A stretch of DNA of 64,000 nucleotides from Thalassobaculum_A sp040219215 (lineage in GTDB: Bacteria > Pseudomonadota > Alphaproteobacteria > Thalassobaculales > Thalassobaculaceae), in the NCBI RefSeq assembly GCF_040219215.1, contig NZ_JAVJSX010000021.1, positions 24,618 through 88,617 of the forward strand. The letters run 5' to 3'. Under the pieces are notes generated by a model. The model searched no databases. It saw nothing but the letters and a program-made list of their open reading frames with translations, and was not told the origin of the DNA. This document shows positions 1 through 9,246 of this stretch, piece after piece (position 1 is the stretch's first letter; the number at the start of each line of letters is the position of its first letter). The position numbers and the translations under genes are program-made.

Positions 1-646
1 GGCGCAGGCCCTGGCCGGTCAAGCGGTCGACCACCGCTGCCAGATCATCCAGCCCGCCGAGCACCCGTACGCCGCGGATTTCCCGGCCGGTGCGGGCGTC
101 GCGGTCGTCGACGATGCCGACCACCCGGTAGGGCGCTTCCTGGCCGCGCGCCATCTCGCGGATGAACAGCTCGGAACCGTCGCCGGCCCCGACCAGCAGC
201 ACCGGGATTCGGTCCTGGGCGTTGCGCTCGAACAGCGCCGACAACGTGCCGTCCTTCAGCAGCCGGTAGGCAAACCGCGGCGTTGCCAGCATCGCGGTCA
301 GCACGAACGCCTCGATCACCAGGAAAGAGCGTGGGAAATCGTCCAGCCGGGTCAGCGCGAACTGCACCACCAGGAAGCCGGCCAGCATCAGCAGCACCGC
401 CCGGACGATGCGGGCGAGGTCACCGATCGAGGTGTAGCGCCACACCGCGGTATCGAGCCGGATCACCAGAAGCACAGCGACGGCGGTCAGGGTGAAGGCG
501 ACCAGCCCGGTCTCGACCACCTGGCGCGGCCACGAAAAGATGCCGTTGCCGAGCCGCAGATACAGCGACAGCAGAAACGAGGCCGACGCCATCGCGACGT
601 CATGGCCGAAGATCGCGGCCGATCGGCGAAACGCCCGTCCGGTCAA
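1..646 (-). CDS. CapD/WbpM-type polysaccharide biosynthesis protein (N-terminal part, cut by window edge)
   Basis: The open frame runs off the left edge, so only about 215 N-terminal residues are visible. Translation gives several hydrophobic segments in the first 130 residues, then the start of a nucleotide-binding fold (PVLLVGAGDGSELFIREM, then YRVVGIVDDRDARTGREI and VRVLGGLDDL). This is the usual order in membrane-anchored UDP-sugar 4,6-dehydratases of the CapD/WbpM/FlaA1 group; the catalytic SDR domain would lie outside the window. The start chosen is TTG at 646, because GGAGG sits 8 bases upstream; an ATG further out lacks this. It follows the WecA-like and epimerase genes on the same strand, so a role in O-antigen or capsule sugar synthesis is inferred. 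Confidence 0.72.
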   Translation of the reverse strand, partial: MTGRAFRRSAAIFGHDVAMASASFLLSLYLRLGNGIFSWPRQVVETGLVAFTLTAVAVLLVIRLDTAVWRYTSIGDLARIVRAVLLMLAGFLVVQFALTRLDDFPRSFLVIEAFVLTAMLATPRFAYRLLKDGTLSALFERNAQDRIPVLLVGAGDGSELFIREMARGQEAPYRVVGIVDDRDARTGREIRGVRVLGGLDDLAAVVDRLTGQGLR

Positions 647-698
647 GGCCGGGTCCTCCGGTTGCTGCGGTGGCAGGATAGCATGGCCAGCGTCTGAC

Positions 699-1643
699 TT
701 AGAGGCATGGATCCGGCCCGGCAAGCACCGCGTCGGCCATCGCCTGGTCGCCATCCAGCGGCGGCTGCCAGCCGAGGCCGGTGCGGATCGCCCGGTCGTC
801 GACCGCATAGGACTGCACCAGGCGCCGCGCCGATTCGGGTCCCATGCGGGCACCCGCTAGCGCCGACAGAAACACACCGGGCACCGGCAGCACCCAGGCC
901 CGGCGTCCGAGCGCCCGCAGCATCCGCCGCACCAGGGCGTCGGTCGACAGCGCATCACCGTCCGACACCAGGAACGTCCGGCCCGCAGCCTCCGGAGCCT
1001 CGATGCAACGCACCAGCGCCGAGACCAGATTGGCGCGGTGAATGAACGAGCGTCGGTTGCCGGAGTATCCGAGCGGCAGGATCGCCGGGGCATGACGCAG
1101 GAAATCGATCATCTGCCGGAGATTGCCGGAACTGGAACGGCCGTAGACCGCCGGCGAGCGGACCACCACCGCGCCGGGCGTCCGCGCGAGAACACATCGT
1201 TCGGCCGTCAGCTTCGCTTCGGCGTACACGCCCCGCGGGGCCGGCGTGTCCGACTCGGTCAGCGGACGGACGCCCGATTCCTCGCCCATCGCCTTCAGGG
1301 AGCTGAGGTAGACGAAGCGCTCCACTCCGGCAGCAATCGACTGGTCCAGGAGCCGTTCGGTGCCGGCGACGATCACTTGGCTCGCCTCGTTGCGCTGCGC
1401 CGCCTCGTTCTTGTCCAGGAGCGGTGGCGCCACGGTATGCAGCACGGCCTGGATCCCCTCGAGCGCCGCCCGCCAGTCGGTCGCCGCGTCGACCGGCCCA
1501 ACCGCGACGGCACCGGCACGCCGGCCCGGAGGCAACCGGTCCAACGAACGGACCGCCGACACCACCTCGTGGCCGGCATCGGTCAGAGTCAGACGGGCAG
1601 CCCGGCCGATATAGCCGTTGGCGCCGGTGACCAGGACCTTCAT
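699..1643 (-). CDS. NAD-dependent epimerase/dehydratase (extended SDR), 314 aa
   Basis: The N-terminus MKVLVTGANGYIGRAA is the GxxGxxG dinucleotide-binding motif of extended short-chain dehydrogenases. A YxxxK-type catalytic motif appears as GVYAEAKLTAE near residue 155, preceded by a VYLSSLKAMG strand, as in UDP-galactose/UDP-glucose 4-epimerase relatives. The start ATG at 1643 overlaps the stop of the upstream transferase gene by 4 bases, which indicates translational coupling. Members next to WecA-type transferases often make the first sugar of an O-antigen or capsule unit. That sugar role is inferred; the substrate cannot be read from the sequence. Confidence 0.85.
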   Translation of the reverse strand: MKVLVTGANGYIGRAARLTLTDAGHEVVSAVRSLDRLPPGRRAGAVAVGPVDAATDWRAALEGIQAVLHTVAPPLLDKNEAAQRNEASQVIVAGTERLLDQSIAAGVERFVYLSSLKAMGEESGVRPLTESDTPAPRGVYAEAKLTAERCVLARTPGAVVVRSPAVYGRSSSGNLRQMIDFLRHAPAILPLGYSGNRRSFIHRANLVSALVRCIEAPEAAGRTFLVSDGDALSTDALVRRMLRALGRRAWVLPVPGVFLSALAGARMGPESARRLVQSYAVDDRAIRTGLGWQPPLDGDQAMADAVLAGPDPCL

Positions 1644-2662
1644 GCGCGGCCCGCGGTTGAGCGGACCGGCGCCGGCCGAAGCGCCAGGAACAACGCGAAG
1701 ACCACGCCGCCGCCGAGTGCGAGCGCGGCAACGGGAGCCAGCGGCGCCATGAACCAGGCGAGGGCGATCAGGCATGCGTTGGCTGCCGCAATCCGGATGC
1801 TGACCGACGAATGGCTGGCGCCAGCGATGACAGCGCGCTGGTAGACATGCTCGCGGTGCGCCTGGGTCGGGCTCTCCCCGCGCGCCACGCGCCGGGCGAG
1901 GGTCACCGAGGCGTCCACCAGATACACCAGCGGCAGGACCAGGGCCGCCGCCAGCCCAACCACGCCCTGGCCGGCGACAATGACCAACAGGAAACCAAGC
2001 AGGTAACCGAGCGGCACGCTTCCCACGTCGCCAAGGAAGATGCGCGCCGGGTGCCAGTTCCAGACCAGGAATCCGAGGGCGCCTGCCGCCAGTACCAGCG
2101 CGGGTCCGGCGGCCATAGCCGGTGCCAGCCCCAGGGCCGCAAGGCCCGCCAGGCCGGCACCGATCGACAGTGTCTCGATGCCGGTGATGCCGTCGATGCC
2201 GTCCATGAAATTGTACAGGTTCAGAAACCAGAGCCAGCCGAGCGCGGTCAGCGGCAGGTCGATCCAGGCCGGTGCCACGGCGGCGAGCGCTCCCCTGCCG
2301 TCCAACGCCCACAGACCGACTGCCACGGCCGCCGCCTGCACGCCGAGCCGAAGGCCGGCGCCGAGATTTCGCAGATCATCGACGAACGAGATCCCCGCCA
2401 GCGCCAGACCGGCAGCCAACGGCGCCAGCCAGCGCACCGGATCCGTCATCGACAGGTCGGCGGCAATCCAACCCCAGCCGACGGCGACCGCGGCGACAAC
2501 CGCGATACCGCCACCGCGCGGCACCGGTACCGCATGGCTTGACCGCTCGTTGGGTCGATCGAGCACCGCGCGCCGGGTGAGCACGCCAATCAGCACGCGG
2601 GTCCCGACACACGCGAGCGCGAAAACCAGGGCAGGAGCCATGAGCGCCGTGGATTCAGCCAT
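1640..2662 (-). CDS. WecA/MraY-family undecaprenyl-phosphate sugar-1-phosphate transferase, 340 aa
   Basis: A polytopic membrane protein of glycosyltransferase family 4. It shows the family's signature stretches in order: a DRPNERSSHAVPVPRGGG loop near residues 35-52, NFMDGIDGITGIE near 130-145 (Mg-binding aspartates) and FLGDVGSVPLGYLLGF near 205-220. These enzymes move a sugar phosphate from a UDP-sugar onto undecaprenyl phosphate at the cytoplasmic face, starting O-antigen, capsule or related glycan chains. The length matches WecA-type rather than full MraY enzymes. It overlaps the downstream epimerase gene by 4 bases. The exact sugar is unknown. Confidence 0.88.
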   Translation of the reverse strand: MAESTALMAPALVFALACVGTRVLIGVLTRRAVLDRPNERSSHAVPVPRGGGIAVVAAVAVGWGWIAADLSMTDPVRWLAPLAAGLALAGISFVDDLRNLGAGLRLGVQAAAVAVGLWALDGRGALAAVAPAWIDLPLTALGWLWFLNLYNFMDGIDGITGIETLSIGAGLAGLAALGLAPAMAAGPALVLAAGALGFLVWNWHPARIFLGDVGSVPLGYLLGFLLVIVAGQGVVGLAAALVLPLVYLVDASVTLARRVARGESPTQAHREHVYQRAVIAGASHSSVSIRIAAANACLIALAWFMAPLAPVAALALGGGVVFALFLALRPAPVRSTAGRA

Positions 2663-2734
2663 ACCGGCGCTTATACCGGAGCGGATCGACGCGAGATAGG
2701 TGTCAAGGGACGAGCCGAGACCGGCGGGACCGCA

Positions 2735-4381
2735 TCAGCCGGCGCGCCGGTCCTCACGACGCAGCGCCCATTTGATGGTAAGCGCTCCGTCTTCGCGCAC
2801 CGACGCCACCGGCGTCGACAGCACCAGCTGCTGGCAGCGCTGCAGCGTGCCGCGGTCACCGAAATAGACGCTGTCCTGCAACTGCAGTGCGCCACCGGCG
2901 GAGCGCAGCCGCCAGCCGGCACCGGACGCCGTCCGCAACAGGGCCGCCGCCCCGCTTTGCACGATCGACGCCGAGACCCTTGGGTGCAGGTGAAACCGGA
3001 TGACCGCCTCCGATGGCCGGGCGCCCGGGCCGCCCGCGTAGGTCAGGACGTCCTCGCCCCGCAGGTCATCGCCGCCGGCCGCCAAATACAGGCGCCGCCG
3101 ATGGGTCAGGCCATGGCTCTCGGCGTACCCGTCGTGCTCGGCCTCTACCCAGACCGCGCCATCGGCTTCCCAACGCTCCAGGCGTACCCGGGTCGGACAT
3201 CGGCCGACGGTCCCGTTCTCATCGATCTCGCTGGAATTGGTGTCGTCGACCACCAGAGTCGAATGCGCAGCGGTGGCCCGCAGCACCGCCTCCCATCGAG
3301 GATCCGCCGGTGCCGCTCCGCAATTGACGATGAGGCGCTCCTTGCCCGCCGATACCTCGAAGGACAGTGTGCCTGCGTGCGCGGTCCCTTCCTCCTCGCT
3401 CGGCACACCGGTGTCGAAGATGACAACCGCCCGGCCGGCCGCCAGCCGCTCGAACCCGGTGTCCGAGGCGGATCCCAAGGCCCGGACCTTGGTTTCGGTA
3501 CGGGCCAGCAGCGAGTCGAGCCGCCACACCGCGCCTTCGGTACCGCCATTGAACAGCGCCAACCCACCGTCGCCATGCCGCAGCATCCGCAGCACGCCGG
3601 TCATCCGAGCGATGGCATCATCCAGCACGCCCGTCGACTCCCGGCCGGCGGCACGCAGCGCGGCACGGGTATCGACCAAGCAGGCCAGGACCGTCATCTG
3701 GGCGCGCGGCGACCGCGACCGATGACCGCCATCGGGCAAGATCTGCTCGCGCAACGCGGCATCCAGCCGGTCGACCAGGGCCTGCAGGCGATCACCGTTC
3801 TGGCCGAGGGCGACAGCAACCGCAATTGCGCCCCGCAGCATCTCGATGCGGGCAACGCCGTCGGGGCCACCGGACAAGGCACCAATCAGATGGCGGTGCT
3901 GCCGAGCCATGCTGGCCAGCACCACGTCGCGGAAACCCTCGTCGGCCGATTCTCCGAAGAAGCCGAACGTCCCGACCCAGGACGACAGCCGGCTGGCCAG
4001 AATGTCGAGCCGCCACGCCAGACGATCCCAGCGCTCGAAATGCTCGATCCAGCCTTCGATGAGGTCGCGAGCCCGGCGACGCGCGGCGTCGCCGCTGAGA
4101 TCGCGCAAGTCCCGCAGCCAGTCGAAGCGATGCAGGATCGCAATGGCGTCCTCGGTGACGCCCACGGCCTGCCATGGGTCGGCGCCGACGTGAACGAGTT
4201 GGCCGTCGATCGGAAAGGCCCCTTCCAGGATCTCCCGCCCGGCCTCGGCATCGCCCGGCCACGGATCGGTGAGAGAGACCGACAGGCCCACAGGCGTCTC
4301 GCCATCAAGCCGCCAGTCGTGGATCGGGGAAGCGTACCAGGCCTCGCGGAGCCGCTGGCCCAGGCCTCCTTCCCCGCTCAC
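2735..4381 (-). CDS. heparinase II/III family protein, 548 aa
   Basis: The C-terminal half carries the beta-rich heparinase II/III-like fold, with GGDGT-free catalytic-region features such as FEVSAGKERLIVNCGAA, AHSTLVVDDTNSSEID and THRRRLYLAAGGDDLRGED. The N-terminal half is an alpha-helical toroid-like region (HFERWDRLAWRLDILASRL). Alphaproteobacterial genomes commonly place such a gene directly after rpe, as here, where the ATG overlaps the rpe stop by 4 bases. Family members are polysaccharide lyases, but this chromosomal subgroup has no proven substrate. A role in cell-envelope glycan turnover is inferred only from its link to envelope genes downstream. Confidence 0.82.
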   Translation of the reverse strand: MSGEGGLGQRLREAWYASPIHDWRLDGETPVGLSVSLTDPWPGDAEAGREILEGAFPIDGQLVHVGADPWQAVGVTEDAIAILHRFDWLRDLRDLSGDAARRRARDLIEGWIEHFERWDRLAWRLDILASRLSSWVGTFGFFGESADEGFRDVVLASMARQHRHLIGALSGGPDGVARIEMLRGAIAVAVALGQNGDRLQALVDRLDAALREQILPDGGHRSRSPRAQMTVLACLVDTRAALRAAGRESTGVLDDAIARMTGVLRMLRHGDGGLALFNGGTEGAVWRLDSLLARTETKVRALGSASDTGFERLAAGRAVVIFDTGVPSEEEGTAHAGTLSFEVSAGKERLIVNCGAAPADPRWEAVLRATAAHSTLVVDDTNSSEIDENGTVGRCPTRVRLERWEADGAVWVEAEHDGYAESHGLTHRRRLYLAAGGDDLRGEDVLTYAGGPGARPSEAVIRFHLHPRVSASIVQSGAAALLRTASGAGWRLRSAGGALQLQDSVYFGDRGTLQRCQQLVLSTPVASVREDGALTIKWALRREDRRAG

Positions 4382-5043
4382 GCCAGGGCCTTCAGCCGCG
4401 CAATGTTCGCGGCATACTCGGCCGGCCCGCCTTGGAAGGTCGCGGTGCCGGCGACCAGCACGTCCGCCCCCGCCGCCACCACCCGTGGTGCCGTTGTCGC
4501 GGTGACGCCGCCGTCGACCTGAAGACGGATGTCGCGACCGGTGGCATCGATGCGGGCGCGCGCGCCGGCGATCTTCGACAGCTGGCTCTCGATGAACGCC
4601 TGCCCGCCGAAGCCGGGATTGACGGTCATGACCAGGATCAGGTCCACCAGGTCCAACACGTTGTCCAGTGCCTCAACCGGAGTGCCCGGGTTGAGCGCGA
4701 TCCCGGCCTTGGCGCCCAGCGAACGCACCAGCTGCAGCGTCCGGTGAACGTGGGCGCCGGCCTCCGGATGCACCGTCACGATTTCCGCTCCAGCCTCGAC
4801 GAATGCCGGCACGAACGCGTCGACCGGCGAGATCATCAGGTGAACATCGAACGTGCGGTCGGTGTGCGGTCGAAGTGCTTTCACCACGGCCGGGCCTATC
4901 GTGAGGTTCGGCACGAAGTGGCCGTCCATCACGTCGATATGGATCCAGTCGGCGCCAGCTTCGCTGACGGCACGGACTTCTTCACCCAGCCGTGCAAAGT
5001 CGGCGGACAGGATGGATGGGGCGATCAGGATGTCGCGGGGCAT
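4378..5043 (-). CDS. rpe: ribulose-phosphate 3-epimerase
   Basis: Interconverts D-ribulose 5-phosphate and D-xylulose 5-phosphate in the pentose phosphate pathway and the Calvin cycle. The 221-residue product has the expected TIM-barrel motifs: IAPSILSADFARLGEE at the N-terminus, WIHIDVMDGHFVPNLTIGP with the metal-binding His and Asp, FDVHLMI, MTVNPGFGGQAFI for phosphate binding, and LQVDGGVT near the end. Length is normal for the family. It lies between rsmB upstream and a heparinase-like gene downstream, with which it overlaps by 4 bases. Confidence 0.96.
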   Translation of the reverse strand: MPRDILIAPSILSADFARLGEEVRAVSEAGADWIHIDVMDGHFVPNLTIGPAVVKALRPHTDRTFDVHLMISPVDAFVPAFVEAGAEIVTVHPEAGAHVHRTLQLVRSLGAKAGIALNPGTPVEALDNVLDLVDLILVMTVNPGFGGQAFIESQLSKIAGARARIDATGRDIRLQVDGGVTATTAPRVVAAGADVLVAGTATFQGGPAEYAANIARLKALA

Positions 5044-5096
5044 GGCCGGTCGTTATCAGGTTGCATCGGTGGCATCAAGCGCCGCCCGCCGTGCCC

Positions 5097-6428
5097 TCAG
5101 GCGCGAACCAAGCGGCAAGCGTAGAACCCGTCAATGCCGCCACGGTTCGCAAGTTGATCCGGACGGCTGCGCAAGTCGCCATCCTCGGTGATCAACTCGG
5201 CAAGGCCGCCAATCTCGTCGGCGCGAATCGGCACGCGTTTCAACTCGGGATTTGCCGCCAAGGCTGCCGCCACCCGCTCCGGCCCTTCGATCGGCTCCAG
5301 CGAGCAGGTGCAGAACACCAATGTGCCGCCGGGCGCCAGCATGCGCACCGCATTGGCGATCAGTCGGTCCTGCAAGCCGGCCAGCGAGTCAGCGTCATTG
5401 GCGTGCTTCAGCCACGGAATGTCGGGGTGCCGGCGGATCGTGCCGGTGGCCGAGCATGGTGCGTCCAGCAGAATTGCGTCGACCGGATTCTCCAGCTTCA
5501 TCTCGGTGGCGTCGGCGACCCGGGTCGAGGCAGCCAAGCCCAGGCGGGCCAAGTTGCGTTCCAGACGCTGCAGGCGCGGCTTGGAACGGTCGACCGCCAG
5601 GACCTGCGCGCCGGCCGCGGCCAGCTGGGCCGTCTTGCCACCGGGGGCGGCACACAGATCGACAACCCGCCGACCGGCCACCGGCCCCAGCAACCGGACC
5701 GGCAGCGACGCCGCCATGTCCTGCACCCACCAGGCGCCCTCCGAGAAGCCTGGCAGCGCCTCGATCCGGCCGTCGAAGGCGCGCCGCAGCGTGCCGTTCG
5801 GCAGCAGTGTGGCGCCCAGCTTCTTGGCCCAGCCCTCCGGATCGTCCTTAACCGAGATGTCGAGCGGCGGCTCGACGAACCCGGCGGCGGCGATCGCTTC
5901 GGCGGTTGCCTCGCCATAGGCGGCGCGCCAGCCCTCGGCCAGCCAGTCCGGCAGCGCGTCCAGCGCCGACAGCTTCAGGATCTCGCCCCGACCCTCGCGG
6001 TCCAGGCGGCGCAGCACGGCGTTGGTCAGCTTCACAAACGGCTCATGGCCGCGAGAGCGGACCGTGTTGACCGCGCTGTCGACCGCCGCGTGCGGCGCCA
6101 CGCCGAGAATCAGTAATTCGCTGGCCGCCAGCCGCAGGATATCGCGCACCACCGCCGCCTTGGTCGGCAACGGCTTGTCGATGCAGGCATCGACCAGCCG
6201 GTCCACATGTCCCAGACGTCGCAAAGTAGTCGCCACCAGCAGACGCGCAAACCCGCGGTCGCGCTCGGGCAGCTTGGCCAGCCCGTCGTGAGCCGCCAGC
6301 GCCTCGTCGAGCGGGGTGCGCTTTGCCAGAACGGCACGGAACAGGTCGAACGCGACGCTGCGCGAGGCGGAGACCTTGTTGTCGGATGCGGTGCGAGTAT
6401 CGGCCATGGGCGCCGTTTGAGCACGCAT
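5097..6428 (-). CDS. rsmB: 16S rRNA (cytosine(967)-C(5))-methyltransferase RsmB
   Basis: A NusB-like RNA-binding domain (about residues 20-150) is followed by a SAM-dependent Rossmann methyltransferase domain. Visible motifs are VVDLCAAPGGKTAQLAAAG (SAM site), ILLDAPCSATGTIRRHPD with the release cysteine, and LVFCTCSLEPIEG with the catalytic cysteine, the two-Cys arrangement of RNA m5C methyltransferases. I chose ATG 6428 because GAGGGG lies 7 bases upstream; ATG 6407 is an alternative. The gene follows htpX by 25 bases and precedes rpe. Confidence 0.93.
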   Translation of the reverse strand: MRAQTAPMADTRTASDNKVSASRSVAFDLFRAVLAKRTPLDEALAAHDGLAKLPERDRGFARLLVATTLRRLGHVDRLVDACIDKPLPTKAAVVRDILRLAASELLILGVAPHAAVDSAVNTVRSRGHEPFVKLTNAVLRRLDREGRGEILKLSALDALPDWLAEGWRAAYGEATAEAIAAAGFVEPPLDISVKDDPEGWAKKLGATLLPNGTLRRAFDGRIEALPGFSEGAWWVQDMAASLPVRLLGPVAGRRVVDLCAAPGGKTAQLAAAGAQVLAVDRSKPRLQRLERNLARLGLAASTRVADATEMKLENPVDAILLDAPCSATGTIRRHPDIPWLKHANDADSLAGLQDRLIANAVRMLAPGGTLVFCTCSLEPIEGPERVAAALAANPELKRVPIRADEIGGLAELITEDGDLRSRPDQLANRGGIDGFYACRLVRA

Positions 6429-6453
6429 AGCCGAACCCCTCAAGCCCCCTTGT

Positions 6454-7332
6454 TCAACCCCAGGGACCGCGCCCCTGAGCGGGTGCATTCGCCATCGCGC
6501 GCAGGCGCGCCACCCGTTCGTGCATCGGCGGGTGGGTGGAGAACAGCGAGTCGATCGATCGGACGTGCAGGGGGTTCACGATGAACAGATGGGCGGTCGC
6601 CGGGTTGGCCTCGGCGACATGGTTGTCGATGCGACGGGCGGAGTTGTCCAGACGCTCCAGCGCCGATGCCAGCCACAGCGGGCGGCCGCAGATCTCGGCG
6701 CCCAGAGCATCGGCACCGTATTCCCGATTGCGGCTGATCGCGAGCTGAACGATGGTCGCGGCCAACGGCGCCAGAATCGCCATCAGCAGCACACCGATCC
6801 CGCCCAGCGGACTGTTGCGGTCGCTTGATCCGCCGAACATGGCGGAGAACATCGCGAAGTTCGCCAGCATGGACAGCGCGCCGGCCAGGGTCGCGGTGAT
6901 CGTCATGATCAGGGTGTCGCGGTTCTTCACGTGCGCCAGTTCGTGCGCCATCACCCCGGCGACTTCCTCGTGGTTCAACTGCCGCAGCAGGCCGGTCGTC
7001 GCCGCGACGGCGGCGTTCTCAGGGTTTCGGCCGGTGGCGAACGCGTTCGGCTGTTCCTGCTCGATGATGTAGACCCGCGGCATCGGCAGGTCCGCACGCT
7101 CGGCAAGCTGCCCGATCATGTCGTGGAACCACGGCAGGTCGGCGCGCCCGATCTCCCGTGCCCCGTGCATGCGCAGCACGATCGAGTCGGCGTTCCAGTA
7201 CGCGAAGAAGTTCATGCCGACCGCGACGATCAGCGCGATCGCCATGCCGCCCTCGCCGCCCATGGCGTAGCCGGCGACCAGGAACAGCGCAGTCAGCGCC
7301 GCGAGCAGCAATCCGGTGCGGAAGGTGTTCAT
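6454..7332 (-). CDS. htpX: membrane zinc metalloprotease HtpX
   Basis: A heat-shock-linked inner-membrane endopeptidase that degrades misfolded membrane proteins with its active site in the cytoplasm. The 292-residue product starts with two hydrophobic helices (TGLLLAALTALFLVAGYAM and a second at about 30-50). The zinc-binding HELAH motif follows (VAGVMAHELAHVKNRDT), and a third ligand lies in the REYGADALGAEI stretch. Two further hydrophobic segments lie between. ATG 7332 is preceded by a purine-rich GGAAACGGAGAG. It is the first gene of the minus-strand run that continues with rsmB and rpe. Confidence 0.94.
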   Translation of the reverse strand: MNTFRTGLLLAALTALFLVAGYAMGGEGGMAIALIVAVGMNFFAYWNADSIVLRMHGAREIGRADLPWFHDMIGQLAERADLPMPRVYIIEQEQPNAFATGRNPENAAVAATTGLLRQLNHEEVAGVMAHELAHVKNRDTLIMTITATLAGALSMLANFAMFSAMFGGSSDRNSPLGGIGVLLMAILAPLAATIVQLAISRNREYGADALGAEICGRPLWLASALERLDNSARRIDNHVAEANPATAHLFIVNPLHVRSIDSLFSTHPPMHERVARLRAMANAPAQGRGPWG

Positions 7333-7435
7333 CTCTCCGTTTCCAAGATGCGATGGGACCGCTGCAGAAGTGGCCCGTGCCGTGCGCCGCTTCAAGGCTG
7401 GCGCCGGCCCGGCCGCGCGCCTATATCCTGATGTC

Positions 7436-7654
7436 ATGAGCAAGCAACCCGGCCTGTTCCGAGATATCCGCACTCCTCAGTCGAAGGCGGCCGAGCCGCC
7501 TGCACCGGAATCCGCCAAGCCGGTCGAGGTGCCACCCAAGCTCGATCCTAGCGCGGCCGCGCAGGAGCTGCCGCCGGAGCGCGGCGGCTACACCGGGCCC
7601 GAACCGACCCGCTTCGGCGACTGGGAACACAAGGGTCGCTGCACGGATTTTTGA
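7436..7654 (+). CDS. SDHAF4/DUF1674-type small protein, 72 aa
   Basis: The C-terminus RFGDWEHKGRCTDF is the family hallmark shared by DUF1674 proteins of Alphaproteobacteria and mitochondrial SDHAF4, an assembly factor that binds the FAD-loaded succinate dehydrogenase SdhA subunit. The N-terminal half is Pro/Ala-rich and looks disordered, as usual. The gene is divergent from htpX, about 100 bases away, and no sdh genes are in the window. The succinate dehydrogenase role is therefore inferred from family membership alone. Confidence 0.85.
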   Translation: MSKQPGLFRDIRTPQSKAAEPPAPESAKPVEVPPKLDPSAAAQELPPERGGYTGPEPTRFGDWEHKGRCTDF

Positions 7655-7808
7655 TCCTTCAGCACCCGAACCTTCTCCGCCGAACTGACCCGGGGCCGAT
7701 CGCGCCATGGAGTGACGTCGTGGGGGTCGGACCATCGCCCTTCGCACCCTTGCCGTCTCCGTGCCAAAGTCGCGTCAGCGACCAATGGCCCGATCCGGGA
7801 GGAACCCC

Positions 7809-8675
7809 ATGGCATCCCTGCGCGACAAACTGAAACCCGGCAAGCTGCTGACCGCCCCCGGAGTGTTCGACGGCATCTCGGTCCGGCTGGCCGACCGGAT
7901 GGGATTCGACTGCCTGTACATGACCGGCTACGGCACCGTCGCCTCGCATCTGGGCCTGCCGGATGCCGGCCTTGCATCGTACCGCGACATGGTCGACCGG
8001 GTGCGGGTGTTCGCCAGCTTGGCAACCACGCCGATGGTGGCGGATGGCGATACCGGCTACGGCGGATTGCTGAACGTCGAACACACCGTACGCGGTTACG
8101 AGCGGGCCGGCGCGGCGGCGATCCAGCTGGAAGATCAGGAATTCCCGAAGAAGTGCGGCCACACCCCCGGCCGTCGCGTCATCCCGATCGAACAGGCCGC
8201 CGCCAAGATCAAGGTGGCGTCCGAAGCCCGGGACAGCCGCGACTTCCTGATCGTGGCCCGCACCGACGCCCGGACCGCCCACGGCCTGGATGAAGCCCTG
8301 CGCCGCGCCGAAGCGTTCGCCAAGGCCGGCGCCGACATCCTGTTCGTGGAATCGCCGGAATCCGTCGAGGAGATGGAACGGATCGGCAAGGCGTTCGACC
8401 TGCCGCTGCTAGTCAATGTGGTGGAAGGCGGCAAGACGCCGGTGCTCAGCGCCGAGGAGTACGTCGGGCTCGGCTACCAGATGGCGATATACCCGGCCGC
8501 CGGCTTCCTGGCGGTGGGTGCTGCACTGGAGTCGGTCTATGGCACCCTGAAGTCGACCGGGGCTTCGACACAGGTGACCGCGCCGCTCGCCGACTTCATG
8601 AACTTCTCAAAGGCGATGGGATTCGAGGAGATCTGGGAGTTCGAGAAGGCACACGCCGGGCTGGAAGGACGGTGA
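7809..8675 (+). CDS. isocitrate lyase/PEP mutase superfamily enzyme (methylisocitrate lyase or oxaloacetate decarboxylase-like), 288 aa
   Basis: The product has the superfamily's TIM-barrel signatures: TAPGVFDGISVRLADRMG, the metal-binding loop MVADGDTGYGG, the catalytic KKCGH loop near residue 117 and IVARTDARTAHGLDEA. The KKCGH cysteine marks lyases or decarboxylases acting on 2-oxo or 2-methylisocitrate-type acids rather than phosphonate mutases. I moved the start to ATG 7809 because GGGAGGAACCCC directly precedes it; an upstream in-frame start lacks a ribosome site. No prp cluster is nearby, so the exact substrate is open. Confidence 0.84.
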   Translation: MASLRDKLKPGKLLTAPGVFDGISVRLADRMGFDCLYMTGYGTVASHLGLPDAGLASYRDMVDRVRVFASLATTPMVADGDTGYGGLLNVEHTVRGYERAGAAAIQLEDQEFPKKCGHTPGRRVIPIEQAAAKIKVASEARDSRDFLIVARTDARTAHGLDEALRRAEAFAKAGADILFVESPESVEEMERIGKAFDLPLLVNVVEGGKTPVLSAEEYVGLGYQMAIYPAAGFLAVGAALESVYGTLKSTGASTQVTAPLADFMNFSKAMGFEEIWEFEKAHAGLEGR

Positions 8676-8682
8676 CGCCCCC

Positions 8683-9246
8683 CTACTCGGCTGCCTCGCG
8701 CTGCAACAGGATCAGGCGCGCGGCGCCATACCGCCGGTCGTCGGCCAGGGTGTAGCCTGCCGGCGCCGATACGGCTTCCTTCTTGCCGACTTCGACCGCG
8801 ATCACGGTATCCGCGCCGACCCAGCCGCCGCGGCCGACCGTGTCAAGTGCTTCGACCCACAGGCCGGATCCGTAGGGCGGGTCCATAAGGACGAGATCGA
8901 CCGGTTGCGGCGTCCGCTCCACAAACCGGGTAGCGTCGGCCTCGCGGACCTGGGCCATTCCGGCCGCGCGAAGGGTGGTAATGTTGGCGCGCAGCGCGGC
9001 TAATGCCGCAATCCCGCTTTCCACGAACACCACCTGGGCGGCGCCGCGTGAGAGGGCTTCCAGGCCGAGCGCCCCGGTACCTGAAAACAGGTCGAGCACC
9101 CGCGCGCCACGCAGGGTCAGCGGAAACCGACCGCCGTCGAGGATCGAGAACAACGCCTCACGCGCCCGCTCCGACGTCGGCCGGATCTCCAGGCCGTCGG
9201 GCGCGACCAGTCTAGCTCCGCGGTGCTTTCCGGCGACGATCCGCAC
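8683..9246 (-). CDS. rsmD: 16S rRNA (guanine(966)-N(2))-methyltransferase RsmD
   Basis: The N-terminus (V/M)RIVAGKHRGARLVAP followed by IRPTSERAREALFSIL is the RsmD signature. Next come the SAM-binding strand VLDLFSGTGALGLEALSRGA and the catalytic DPPY in LVLMDPPYGSGLW. The start is GTG 9246, with AGGGGGAAG about 6 bases upstream. An in-frame ATG far upstream would add about 95 unrelated residues. The start lies inside the 3' end of the pseudouridine synthase gene (35-base overlap), a common pairing of two rRNA modification genes. Confidence 0.93.
   Translation of the reverse strand: MRIVAGKHRGARLVAPDGLEIRPTSERAREALFSILDGGRFPLTLRGARVLDLFSGTGALGLEALSRGAAQVVFVESGIAALAALRANITTLRAAGMAQVREADATRFVERTPQPVDLVLMDPPYGSGLWVEALDTVGRGGWVGADTVIAVEVGKKEAVSAPAGYTLADDRRYGAARLILLQREAAE

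Noticed and set aside
2957..4522. A 521-codon open frame on the plus strand opposite the heparinase-like and rpe genes
   Set aside because: It is Gln/Arg/His-rich, has no family features and lies entirely opposite two well-supported genes; long antisense frames are common in high-GC DNA.
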